From Mikania micrantha (Eukaryota; Streptophyta; Magnoliopsida; Asterales; Asteraceae), in assembly GCA_009363875.1 (NCBI GenBank), contig CM018693.1, forward strand, positions 74,946,028 through 75,010,027: 64,000 nucleotides of DNA. Direction: 5' to 3'. Of this stretch, positions 12,389 to 21,795 are shown in pieces; within the stretch, counting starts at the first letter, position 1, and the number at the start of each line of letters is the position of its first letter. The translations under genes were made by a program, and so were the position numbers. The notes beneath the pieces were generated by a model, which saw only the letters and a list, made by a program, of their open reading frames with translations, did not search any database and was not told the origin of the DNA.

Positions 12389-13175
12389 TGTCACACCCTG
12401 AGCCGGCGGGCTGGTTCGACTTTCCTGTCGGGCGGAAGGTTCTCGAGGCGTGATATTGTGTGATAATCGAAATGATCAGATTGTTTACATGGCACATGAT
12501 ATATAATGAGAAATGCTAACATGACGTTTAATACATAAAATTACAAAGTTAAATTACACAGTACGTTTTCATAATTTAACTAAGTAAATCTACTCAAAAG
12601 AATCATATAGTTTCTATCTTGTATCTGCACAAGATATACAAAAGAGATTCAAAATGTCATCAAAGTATATGCATCCAAAAGTAAGCTAGGTCTTCTAATA
12701 AGTCTTCTAGCTTAAGCCCTGATGATTTGGTGACTAAACTTGTCCGTCACTTGAGAAAACATGCATTTAAAACAAACAATCAACACTAGGTTGGTGAGTT
12801 CCTAAGTTTTAGTAAATGAAAACGATTGAAATTTGATATTCCCATTTCATGATATATTACACACAAGACTGGTTTTGTTCATTTTGCTTTATCACACAAA
12901 CCAATGTTCTCTCCATTATTACACCTACAGATAGTATATCGTCCATCTAAACGTGCTTATATATAGGGCATACATATCACGAATGAAGCCACCAGCCCAC
13001 CACATGCTTAACTGAACTCCATACCACCTGTATTGTAACTATGGATACCCATTTCGTCTCACATATAAATCCCCAACAATTTAGAATAGGGACGTAATTG
13101 TCTCTGTTAGCCATTCCTTACAAAGTAGCCCGGCCTGTAGATATTCCCCAACGATACCTATGAGATAGAGACTTC
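12389..13175 (-). mobile_element. Truncated 5' LTR of family X, minus strand
   Basis: Begins TGTCACACCCTGAGCCGGC on the plus strand, which is the complement of an LTR ending in GTGTGACA, directly next to the PBS. It mirrors the plus-strand X LTR ending at 10545. Conserved blocks include a TATATATAGGGCAT box at about 12950-12965 and the acceptor-like block near 12752-12800. It is cut at about 13175, where copy A integrase sequence starts. Only the 3' ~790 bp of the LTR remain. Confidence 0.65.
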
Positions 13176-13178
13176 ATA

Positions 13179-14024
13179 GTCTTTGGAACATGTTAGACAT
13201 TTCCCCACATACAGTGCTATGTCTTTCTTCATTCCCGGCCACCAGTAAGATGTTTTCAAGTCTTGATACATCTTATCGGCTCCTGGATGAACTGAGTATC
13301 GCGACTTATGAGCCTCGTCACAGATGAGTGTGCGCAATTCTTCTCACTTTGGAATCCAAATGCGGCCGTTGAGATATAACACACCATCAGATCGAGGTTC
13401 AAGTTTCTTCTCAATTCCGCAGTCTAAGTCTTTTTTTAGCTGATTGTCTGTCACCAATTGTTGTTGTGCAATACGAATCAAGTCCTTCAAGTTTGGCTGT
13501 GTGTTGATCTCCATGGCTCTTACACGAATCGGTTTGACTGGTTCCTTACGACTAAGAGCATCCGCCACCACATTGGCTTTACCCGGATGGTAGCGAATCT
13601 CACAGTCATAATCAGTTAGAAGCTCAACCCAACGCCGTTGTCTCATGTTGAGTTCTTTCTGATTGAGAATGTGTTGTAGGCTCTTGTGGTCCGTATAGAT
13701 GACACATTTAGTACCATAAAGGTAATGCCTCCAAATCTTCAATGCAAAAACCACAACCCCTAACTCAAGGTCATGAGTAGTATAATTCTTCTCGTGAACC
13801 TTAAGCTGTCTTGAAGCATATGCAATCACCTTGTCCCGCTGCTTAAGTACACAACCGAGACCAAGGTTTGAAGCATCGCAGTAGACAATGAAATCTTCAC
13901 TGCCCTCTGGAAGACTAAGGATAGGGGAGTTGCATAACTTCTGTTTAAGAAGTTGGAATGCATCTTCTTGTTTCTGTCCCCATATGAACGCTTGACTTTT
14001 CCGGGTTAGAGTGGTAAGTGGCAA
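13179..14024 (-). pseudogene. Copy A RNase H and integrase N-terminus
   Basis: The frame carries the end of RT thumb/connection, then RNase H with motifs YCDASN, TDHKSLQHIL and ALSRKEPVKP, ending at a TGA (13344-13346) where copy C has TCA. Beyond that stop the sequence still encodes the integrase HHCC zinc-binding region (AHKS, HPGADKMYQDL and a CxxC) up to about 13179, where homology to B and C ends at the X-family LTR. RNase H degrades the RNA strand of the cDNA hybrid. Integrase inserts the cDNA. Confidence 0.75.
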
Positions 14025-14757
14025 GGCGATCTTTGAAAATTCGCGATGAACCTTCGATAATAGCTTGCCAAACCCAAAAATGAACGAATCTGTGTCGGGG
14101 TAGATGGGGTAGTCCAGTTCTTGATTGCCTCAATCTTCGCCGGATCTACATGTATCCCATCCCTGTTAATGACATGCCCTAAGAAGTGAACTTCTTTTAG
14201 CCAAAATTCACACTTTGAGAATTTAGCATAAAGCTGTTCAGCTCTTAGTAGTTCTAAGACTTTCTTCAAATGATCCTCATGTTCTTGCTCCGCCTTTGAA
14301 TAAATCAGTATATCATCAATGAAGACGATAACAAACTGATCTAAGTATGGTCTGCAGACTCGATTCATTAAGTCCATGAACACTGCCGGTGCATTGGTCA
14401 GTCCAAATGGCATAACAACGAACTCGTAATGTCCATATCGAGTCCTAAACGCAGTCTTTGGTATATCCTCATCATTTACTCTTAACTGATGATACCCGGA
14501 TCGTAGATCAATTTTTGAAAAGCAAGTCGCTCCCTGTAATTGATCAAACAGATCATCGATCCTGGGTAGAGGATATCTGTTCTTGATTGTCAACTTGTTT
14601 AACTCACGATAATCGATGCACATACGAAATGAACCATCTTTCTTCTTGACAAAGAGAACCGGAGCTCCCCATGGAGAGAAACTCGGTCTTATGAAACCTT
14701 TGTCAAGAAGTTCTCAGGTTTCTTCTCTACTACGTGAGGCAGGAACGCGAAGTATTT
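14006..14757 (-). pseudogene. Copy A reverse transcriptase fragment
   Basis: RT palm and fingers are plain: CIDYRELNKLTIKNRYPLP, FSKIDLRSGYHQ, VMPFGLTNAPAVF and the catalytic FIDDILIYS. Two breaks kill it. A 190-bp deletion near 14716 (present at 24445-24634 in copy B) removes the DYPDVFPEDLP linker and RT N-terminus, and its ends share TTCT. A 1-base loss near 14037 shifts the frame before RNase H. RT would copy element RNA into cDNA inside the virus-like particle. Confidence 0.8.
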
Positions 14758-15318
14758 CTATTTCAGGTACTTCCTAGCATTGATACACAACACAATCTTC
14801 AATTCTCGACAGGGCTTCTCGCCGTAAACTTGCATCATTTCACCGGACGGTAGGGGAAGTCGAATAAATTTCTCCGAGCATACCATCTCGGCGTGGTTTT
14901 TGGATAACCAATCCATTCCTACTACAACTTCGAAGCTTCCAAGTGTCATAGGAATGAGATCAATAAGGAAAAGATGATCGTTCAATCTCAATTCACAATC
15001 GCGGATTATTGAATTCACTAATATTGTCTTACCATTCGCTACTTCTACGGTGTAAGGAGCATCAAGTATAGATGGTTGTTTATTAAACAGGGGAGCAGTA
15101 TTAGCAGAGACAAAACTTTTATCAGCACCAGTGTCAAATATGATAGAAACGTAATGATCATTAATGAGAAATGTACCCGTGATGACTGCCGGGTCCACGC
15201 GTGCTTCGGATGTTCCGATAACAAAGGCACGAGCAGTAGCAGTTGTAGCAGTTTGGTTGAGTTTTGGGCACTGGTTTCTGAAGTGTTTCTGCTCCACAGT
15301 TGTAACAAGCCCTTCCAC
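14758..15318 (-). pseudogene. Copy A protease region
   Basis: Retropepsin-type aspartic protease: IIFDTGADKSFVS holds the catalytic DTG and GMDWLSKNHAEM is the usual C-terminal landmark. It is out of frame with gag because copy A lacks two bases in the second zinc knuckle (about 15283) compared with copy C. Confidence 0.75.
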
Positions 15319-16399
15319 CAGTAGTAGCAGGATTAGCGGTGGTAGTTGTAGCAGCAGCTAGATGAGCAGATCGACATGTTGCAGCCAAATGTCCCATCCG
15401 TCCACACTTGAGACATTTTCTGCATGGAATAGTGGGTAGGTGATGGTATTGGCATTTGGTACAAAGTGGAAACTGACCAGTATAGGGTTTTCTGGCCGTT
15501 GCAGGCTGTGGAATAGCATTAATAGGAGTGGCTTGAGTAGGTGCAGCTACAGTTAAGGCTGCATAGTTCTTGATTGTCTTTTGTTTCTGTTTCTTCTTTT
15601 TGGGTTGGTGCTGTGCAGGCTTCTTGCCTTCTTCAACCTGTGCTCTCTTATACCCCTTTCGAGTGAGCACACCCGCTTTGACATATTCCTCAGTAAGGGT
15701 AGCGCCAAGATGAATCGCCGCTTCCTGAGTAGTAGGGCCACTCCCCATAACAGTTCCCGTGATGACTAGGGGTAATCCTTCAATGTACTTCTCTATCCTG
15801 CGGGATAGAGGAGTAACCAGATGTGGCACCAGAATGCACAACTCATGGAAACGAGTTGTATATTTCGCATTCTCGCCACTGTCCTGAACTAAATTCCACA
15901 TCTCCACTTCGAGTTTCTTCAGTTCATGGCGTGGACAGAACTGTTCCACAAGTAACTTCTTGAAATCCTCCCATGATAAGGCCAAAGCAACCTCTCGTCC
16001 TCTGGTGTTCTTCTCAGAATTCCACCAGGTGAGTGCAACTTTGTGAAATGCGCTTGAGGCCATCTTGACCTTCAGATTTTCAGGACATCCCGTGAAATCA
16101 AGGATATCCTCAATGCTCTCCAGCCATTGCAGTAGACTGGTAGCTCCCTCAGTACTAGCATACTTAGGAGGCTTAGCATCATTGAACTGCTTGAAAGTGA
16201 AGTTAGCAGTTCCGGCGTTAGTGGCATTTGAGTTATGTGCGGAATCACTGGTACTTCCCCGAAGATTCTGGGTGATATCAGTGACCATACCCGGAATGAA
16301 ATCCCTCGTATGTACAGCGATGGCACGGGCAATTTTGTTAATCTCATCATCGTGGCCACTTGTTGAACCCCCTCTGTTAGGGTCACGTCGAGGAGGCAT
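15290..16399 (-). pseudogene. Copy A gag
   Basis: Gag from ATG 16399 (MPPRRDPN). An upstream GTG at 16417 is in frame, but no in-frame ATG lies farther 5'. Domain order: short N-terminal region, capsid core (FNDAKPPKY, then ALTWWNS and SWEDFKKLLVEQFCP), a basic KKKKQKQK linker, then zinc knuckle CLKCGRMGHLAATC. The second knuckle starts as CYNCGAE and is broken by the 2-base deletion. Gag forms the particle and binds RNA. Confidence 0.8.
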
Positions 16400-16616
16400 T
16401 CTACGAATAGAAGCCACAAGTGGTTCAGTAAGGAGAAAGGATACAATTGAATTTACATGATAAAGTTAGTTATATATCCATACTACTAATATTATCATTC
16501 AATTGTAATATGAGCAAATACACGTATAAGCAATCAACTTATTAGCATACTTCTCATGTGATTGTTTATGATGTCTCAGGATTTCACTCCACCAAACCTA
16601 CACACTGACATTTTCC

Positions 16617-17235
16617 CAGTATACCGAAGATAGTTTATATATAGGGCATACAAAAGGGTCAAGCAAACTGCCAGTCCAGTCACCATCCCACCACCGCTTC
16701 GATATACCACGATCATGCCCTTGCTAGCATTTGGCAATACGATTGTATTGATTTCCATGTATGTTTCATTGATTAAGAATCCCATGTTCTTTGATCATTG
16801 AACTATGATTGAATCTATGATTGAATTATGTGTGCACCTACTAACAATTGTTAACATGTAGAACTACATCCTCTGTGTGCTCTACATTTTTCTTGTTAAC
16901 CTATGTTAGTAAGTACTAAACATGTAATCACTTAAGAATTTCACTTAAGGTTTACATTTAAAGAATGTTCACAACTTGATTGATTCCCACACAATGGTTG
17001 TTTCATCAATGGTTGATTAACACAATGATTGTTTCACCCCATGGTTGTTCCTCAAATGATTGTATCCCGAATGTTTGACTAATGTTCAATGATTCCAGTT
17101 GCTCCCGAATCTTCACTTCACATATGAATGCCGAATTCCCCCTGTCATACTAAAGATAGCTTATATATAGGGCTTACGTAGGGTCAAGCAAACCGCCTGC
17201 CCAGCCGACATCCCACCACCACTTCAGTATGTCAG
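16617..17235 (-). repeat. Two TATA modules flanked by inverted repeats
   Basis: Module 1 (16617-16709) is bounded by CAGTATACCGAAG and CTTCGATATACC. Module 2 (17142-17235) is bounded by CTGTCATACTAAAG and CTTCAGTATGTCAG. Both contain TTATATATAGGGC(A/T)TAC, GGGTCAAGCAAAC and CATCCCACCACC. A third, looser relative lies in LTR1 at about 21493-21590, and the TATATATAGGGCATAC core is also in the X LTR. Confidence 0.6.
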
Positions 17236-17393
17236 AGCTTGGCCGCCATTTGTATTTGAAGCTAGGACTCCAACTCTTGATTGATTATGATTGATTCATG
17301 ATTGTCTCTTGAACTATGAATATGATTATGATTGTCTAAACCGAGGTTCTTGATTTACTAAAAATCAGGACCTTAGGTTTTAATATATGTGTC

Positions 17394-17536
17394 CTAGGTT
17401 AATTAACCTAGATTCTCAATACTTAAAGTATTGAGTATAATGATCTCCTTGTGTGAACTTCAACTAAAGAATACTGTTACATAGATTCTAAGTTATTAAG
17501 TCCTAATGAAATGAATTCATGATAATGATATCATGA
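17394..17536. repeat. Perfect palindromes in copy A leader
   Basis: CTAGGTTAATTAACCTAG (17394-17411) is a perfect 18-bp palindrome. CTCAATACTT/AAGTATTGAG (17415-17435) has 10-bp arms around one base. TCATGATA/TATCATGA (17517-17536) has 8-bp arms and a 4-base loop. All three are kept in copies B and C. Confidence 0.8.
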
Positions 17537-17539
17537 TTA

Positions 17540-17815
17540 GAATTTCAGATCAAAGATACTAAGAATACAGATCTTTGCCTCTAAAATTCTGTAATGAACT
17601 CTGATTGAGAATTTCAGATCAAGGATACTAAGAATACAGATCCTTGCCTCTGATATCCTCTAATGAACTCTGATTGAGAATTTCAGATCAAGGATACTAA
17701 GAATACAGATCTTTGCCTCTGAAATCCTTTAATGATCTCTGATTGAGAATTTCAGATCAAGGATACTAAGAATACAGATCCTTGCCTCTGAAATCCTTTA
17801 ATGAATATGTATGGA
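17540..17815 (-). repeat. Four 69-bp tandem hairpin repeats, copy A
   Basis: Units start at 17540, 17609, 17678 and 17747. Each contains a stem CAAGGAT..ATCCTTG around 13 bases and an outer stem TTTCAGA..TCTGAAA. Unit 1 instead has CAAAGAT..ATCTTTG, a compensatory change keeping the pair. Unit 3 has CAAGGAT with ATCTTTG, which pairs only as a wobble on the plus-strand copy. The repeat lies in the PBS-gag leader. Confidence 0.8.
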
Positions 17816-18047
17816 GGAATTTAGTTCGGTTTCTAAAGTTATAGAATTCCAATTCAAATTCCTTGACTCGATATCTAACCTTAGAAAGTATCCCTAAGAT
17901 CTTTCAAGCTTAATGTAGACTTAATGCTTACTTAAGCTTACTTAGATCCTAATTATCCTCAAGCCTATAGCACTTAGTCCTATGGGGTAGCTTAGGTTAT
18001 AGTCTAGGTCATTTATAATTGGGTTTTTCCTAGTTCTCTACAACCTT

Positions 18048-18060
18048 GGCTCTGATACCA
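18048..18060 (-). other. Primer-binding site, copy A
   Basis: Minus strand TGGTATCAGAGCC, complementary to the 3' end of initiator-Met tRNA, three bases from the LTR1 end at 18064. It primes minus-strand DNA synthesis. Confidence 0.9.
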
Positions 18061-18392
18061 ACCTGTCACACCCCCTGCGCCGCGTGCGGAATCCACGGCG
18101 CGGTGACGATTGATGGTTTAATCATGCACAAGTATTGAATAAGAACAACCACAATGCATTACTAGGTTTCAAAATGTTTAGACCATTGTTTAGTTACAGA
18201 CATTCTATCTATCTATCAAAAGAATAACAACTACAGACCCAAAATATAGTTTACAAGATAAGACTTCAAACAAGACAATTAAACAATTAGGATTTAGTGT
18301 GTTTCTAATCCATCCTAGCTTGTTTCTTCATCTTGTTCAATCTTAAAACGGTCTCCTTAGTTGTCCCTTAGAACTGTCTTAAACCTGATTAC

Positions 18393-19427
18393 CTGAAACA
18401 CGTGAAAAGTATATGTCAACTACAAAAGTAGTTGGTGAGAACAATAGGTTTAACATTTGTAAATAATGAGTCTGCATTGTAAGGCATATATATAAAACAA
18501 TGAATGAAAAATACATGGATGGTTGCAACCCAAACTAACATCAAGTCTGTAAAACGTGTCCAAACAGTCATCAGACTGTTTGCTAGAAAACCAACATATA
18601 ATCAAGTTCCAAACTACGTTTGGAGTTAGAAAATTTGTCAGCAACATTGATATAACCATTCGTAACCAAATCCTGCAGTTAGCTTTTAAAACAAATTTAA
18701 AAGTTAACTCCAGAATTAGGTCTGCCCAATTGTGTCCGCTTTCCCTTGTGGTGATCACCCAGTACTAACGCTAAATGAATATGTAACTTGATGTGTCTAT
18801 AAGTTTGTTCACAACGATGAACACCATGCTTTTGAAAACTTGAATTGAAACTCTTTGATTGAATGCCTTATTTGATTTTCTATGATTTGAAAACTTCCCA
18901 TGAATACCATGAATACCAATGATTGGAATAACTTGTTTGAATACCATGAATACAAATGATTGAAATAACTTGTTTGAATACCATGAATTGAAATTCTTTG
19001 CTTGAATACCATGAATTGAAAACCATTGGTTGAAATCCTTGTATTGAAACCCTTGATTTAATACCAAAGATAGTGTCCTTGTGTAATAACAAGGTTTATG
19101 ACATATCATTTTTATCAAAAACACAAGTTTATAGCAAAAGAGTTTATAATATCCCATTAGTTAAAAGTGTTTAGCATTCATAAAACCATTACTGTAAAGC
19201 TGATATAAAACAGTATAAAGAACCTTTATAAAACCTTTTTAATAGCAACAATTTTAACCGTTGATAAAACATTTTAAACAGTTGATAAATCCTTTGAAAA
19301 TAGTTGAGAAATCCCTAGGATTTCTAAAGTGAACTTGTAACAGTTGAACAATAGCATAAAGAGAGTTTGATCACGTGTTCCACCCAAAACAGTTGAAAAA
19401 CAGTAAAAGAGGGGCTAAAGTTCTCAC
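18393..19427 (-). promoter_or_regulatory. Candidate leader intron within LTR1
   Basis: Minus strand: CAG/GTGAGAA at 19427 (donor-like) followed by GCCCCTCTTTTAC. It ends with CTCACCAAC, GTAGTTGAC (branch-like), a T-rich tract and GTTTCAG ending at 18393. The same elements in the same order occur in the D, E and X LTRs. Length 1035 bp. Splicing is inferred, not shown. Confidence 0.45.
18850..19060 (-). repeat. Imperfect tandem repeat in LTR1
   Basis: Diverged units around GAATACCATGAAT and AATAACTTGTTTG recur several times. Translation gives a spurious Ile-His-Gly-Ile periodic peptide. Also present in LTR2 (about 28780-28990) and LTR3 (about 54155-54365). Confidence 0.65.
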
Positions 19428-19880
19428 CTGTCTGCAGTAGACTCTAAATTATAACAAGTAGCAAGTAGCAAACAAGACCTCTAACGGGTTCCTATGTCGT
19501 TGTAATCATACATAAGATATAAGATTTATGATTGTATAGACTTTGATTTATTGATTGACTTGTGTTATCATGATCTTGATTAACTCTTGAATACTTGTTC
19601 TCATGTTTACGAATGTTGTGTGAATTTAAAAATCCTGATTGAATCATTTGATTGATACCTGATTCATGAAAAGGATGTGTCCTGTTCTTTTATGCACAAC
19701 TTGTATGCATAAAATGACAAGTGTTGATGATCTTGATAACCGTTGTTTAACATGTAAATTGAAAAGATGTTCTAATTGTTTTAAGTCTTTGGGATTATGA
19801 ATTGATCTCTTAATTATGCTAAGTTTTAAACTTAAAACGAATAAGATCAATTCACAATTAATAAGTTAAAAGGCCAAGAT

Positions 19881-20079
19881 TGGGCCTTGGACATACTTAA
19901 AAACCAAATTGAAGTCCTATGGGCCAATTTAAGTTAAAGTTGGGCTAGGTTTAGAATGTGTGGGCCAAATTATGGGCCTTAGCCAATTTGGGCCGAATAA
20001 GTGAAATAGTCAAGCCATTTCATAGACCGGTTGACATGCATCGAGCTAAGGAAATTGGGCTAGAATAATCACTTGGGCC
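19881..20079 (-). promoter_or_regulatory. Cluster of eight TGGGCY (TCP site II-like) words
   Basis: TGGGCC or TGGGCT at 19881, 19920, 19941, 19961, 19973, 19989, 20056 and 20074, all in one orientation within 199 bp. TGGGCY is the known site II element bound by plant TCP transcription factors. Whether the LTR is bound is not shown. The set is repeated in LTR3 (about 55195-55395) and deleted from LTR2. Confidence 0.6.
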
Positions 20080-20204
20080 GAAAGGTGACTCGTTGTTTTC
20101 GGAATATGTTGATCGAATAGTTCTAAGAGGGTTAACTAGTGATAACCGAAAGTTCCTAGGTGTTGCCATCCTGGGCAGCGAATCTTTTGGGTTTAAGGGA
20201 CCTA

Positions 20205-20651
20205 GGTTCGCTGGAGTAGGTTTCGTGGGACTCACATAGGTTTGATGGTTCACAGGTTCGCCGGTCATGAGAGCATCACTAAGGTTCGGCCATGCAAACC
20301 CTAGGGTTCGGCAAGCTGATCAATGAACCATGCAAGGTTCGCTGGCTACTGGAATGGTTCGTCCACATGGAAGCTTCGGCTGAGGTTCGGTGGTCTTGTA
20401 GGTTCGTTTGCTCAACAAGGGTTCGGTTGCTGCATCAAGGTTCGTTGAGGGTGAGTAGGGTTCGTCTACCTTCAGCATCCAGAAGGTTCGTGTCTCATGG
20501 TTCGGGATGAAATGGTTCGTGAGCAGGAAGGAAGGGTTCGGGAGTGGTTCTACACAGGTTCGTTGGACAGGTGAGGTTCGCCGAGTTGGGTTCGTGACTT
20601 GATGTATGAAGGTTCGGCCCCGGTAGGGTTCGGCCATGAACCACAGGTTCG
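20205..20651 (-). repeat. 21 copies of GGTTCG in LTR1
   Basis: GGTTCG starts at 20205, 20255, 20283, 20305, 20336, 20356, 20384, 20401, 20420, 20439, 20459, 20485, 20499, 20514, 20535, 20557, 20575, 20589, 20611, 20627 and 20646. All share one orientation with spacing mostly 14-31 bp, while the bases between are unlike one another. On the element's own strand the word is CGAACC. A partly deleted set survives in LTR2 (about 29190-29440). Confidence 0.85.
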
Positions 20652-21086
20652 GCTCGGGGCAGTTGGGGTCGCGTATCCCACGAACCTGTCATCATCACCA
20701 TCATTCAACCTCGGTCCTTCGATCCAACCATTCCCATGCTATGAACACCCATAGACTCGTCCTCGAAGGGTTGTCTGTTCGATTGGAATGACGTAGAACC
20801 GGCTAAAACTTGAAGTTAGACAAACACATACAAGAACCCTATATTTTGTGATCTTTCTTGAAGCATACCTCGATTTTGGCCGGACAAATCCACAGATCTC
20901 TAGTACTTTCATGTAGGGAATGTCGAGAGCTTCACGTGGACACCAAGAACACCTAATTCCGTTGAGAAACGAGCGAGATACGCACGTTTAAAGCTTGGAT
21001 TTCTAGAGAGAGAGGATGGACGGGAATTCTAGAGAGAGAGAGAGGGTTTGGCTGAAATAAATGAGCCAAAATGGAAGAATTAAGAG

Positions 21087-21094
21087 CTTTTATG
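21087..21094 (-). promoter_or_regulatory. TATA-like box of LTR1
   Basis: Minus strand CATAAAAG followed by a pyrimidine-rich tract (the GA run at about 21003-21050 on the plus strand). This is the best-looking TATA plus CT-leader arrangement in the LTR. A second TATA-like site (TATACATATAC) lies at about 21500. Confidence 0.4.
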
Positions 21095-21760
21095 CCCCGG
21101 TGGTTTCCCGCGTGTTCGGTCTCGCTCGGTATCGGTTTCACGTATTTTTACGTACGCGCCACCACGATTAAGAAAATAATATTTTGAATTGTTTTTGATG
21201 AGTTTCAAAATTGTAAAAATGTAAAATAAATTATTTCACTTATTTTTACTCTTCGTTCGTTGCCAGATCGTTAAACAAATGCAATTTCGTGTATACCCGC
21301 ATTCGCGTACGTTTTTCGATCGTTTTATTTATTTATAGTCGTTTACTCGTAATTATAAGTTCAACATTCGTATCATTATGGATCGTCACCCATAACTATA
21401 CTCAGTCTCGCTTACGTATTACGATTTTGTTTAATTAATTCGTTTGTCATAATATTCGTCTAAACACTACGCACTAACACTGTCCCATTACACGAACGCA
21501 GTATATGTATAGGGCATACCCCAGAGTCCAGCTACCTGCCTTATCTGACGCCGTCCCACCACTGTTTCCATATAATACGATACTGTTCTTGCCTAGCGAA
21601 ATCGACTCTAAATAAATAATACAAACTTGTTCCTATTAATTAAGATCATATCACACACAAACACAATCATGAACATATGAATCACATTGACTGATTGAAC
21701 ATGAGTACACATTGTTCTACACTGTTTACGACTACCATAACTAAATGTATAGATGTTACA

Positions 21761-21795
21761 GTCTCCCCTAGTTAAGGGAATTTCGTCCCGAAATT
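21761..21795 (-). other. Polypurine tract and adjacent palindrome, copy B
   Basis: AATTTCGTCCCGAAATT (21779-21795; 7-bp arms around three bases) is followed on the minus strand by CCCTTAACTAGGGGAGAC and then the LTR TG at 21760. The PPT primes plus-strand synthesis. The palindrome 18 bases from the LTR recurs in C (30402-30418), D and E (62160-62176). Confidence 0.75.

Larger units (their letters stand above)
16400..18047 (-). other. Copy A leader between PBS and gag (1.65 kb)
   Basis: Noncoding 5' leader, unusually long. From gag toward the PBS it holds two TATA-containing modules flanked by inverted repeats (16617-16709 and 17142-17235), a set of perfect palindromes (17394-17536) and four 69-bp hairpin repeats (17540-17815). 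The same layout is kept in B (26322-27980) and C (51687-53355). In retroelements this is where RNA packaging and dimerisation signals usually lie. Confidence 0.75.
13176..18063 (-). mobile_element. Copy A internal region, chromovirus family ABC (truncated)
   Basis: Minus-strand internal region: PBS, long structured leader, gag, protease, RT, RNase H and the start of integrase. It is cut at about 13176, so integrase core, chromodomain and 3' LTR are absent. Its 5' LTR is LTR1, which is at the same time the 3' LTR of copy B. Copy A has a sense CAG codon at the RT/RNase H junction where B and C have TAG, so it is the more distant member. Confidence 0.8.
18064..21760 (-). mobile_element. LTR1: 5' LTR of copy A and 3' LTR of copy B
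   Basis: Ends on the minus strand are TGTAACATCTATAC (at 21760) and GGGGGTGTGACA (at 18064). The left side abuts the copy A PBS. The right side abuts the copy B PPT (CCTTAACTAGGGGAGAC) and the end of copy B pol. It is therefore shared by two copies. At 3697 bp it is the longest form in the window. On the minus strand, in order: TATA-like CATAAAAG (21094-21087), CT-rich tract, 21 CGAACC words, 8 GGCCCA-type words, a donor-like CAG/GTGAG (19427), diverged tandem repeats (about 18850-19060), an acceptor-like site (18393), and the end. Confidence 0.9.

Noticed and set aside
16065..16460. 131-codon plus-strand frame overlapping copy A gag (also at 25987-26382 and 51352-51747)
   Set aside because: It is the antisense of the gag capsid region in every copy, has no family features of its own, and its conservation is explained by gag.
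17540..17815. CRISPR-like direct repeats
   Set aside because: Repeats are contiguous 69-bp tandem units without unique spacers, in a plant retrotransposon leader.
18771..19157. 128-codon frame in LTR1 with periodic Ile-His-Gly-Ile (also in LTR2 and LTR3)
   Set aside because: Translation of imperfect tandem DNA repeats; several overlapping frames give equally periodic peptides, and it lies inside the candidate intron.
20320..20637. 105-codon minus-strand frame with repeated Glu-Pro/Arg-Thr
   Set aside because: Produced by the GGTTCG word array; the words do not keep one reading frame, so the array is not selected as protein.
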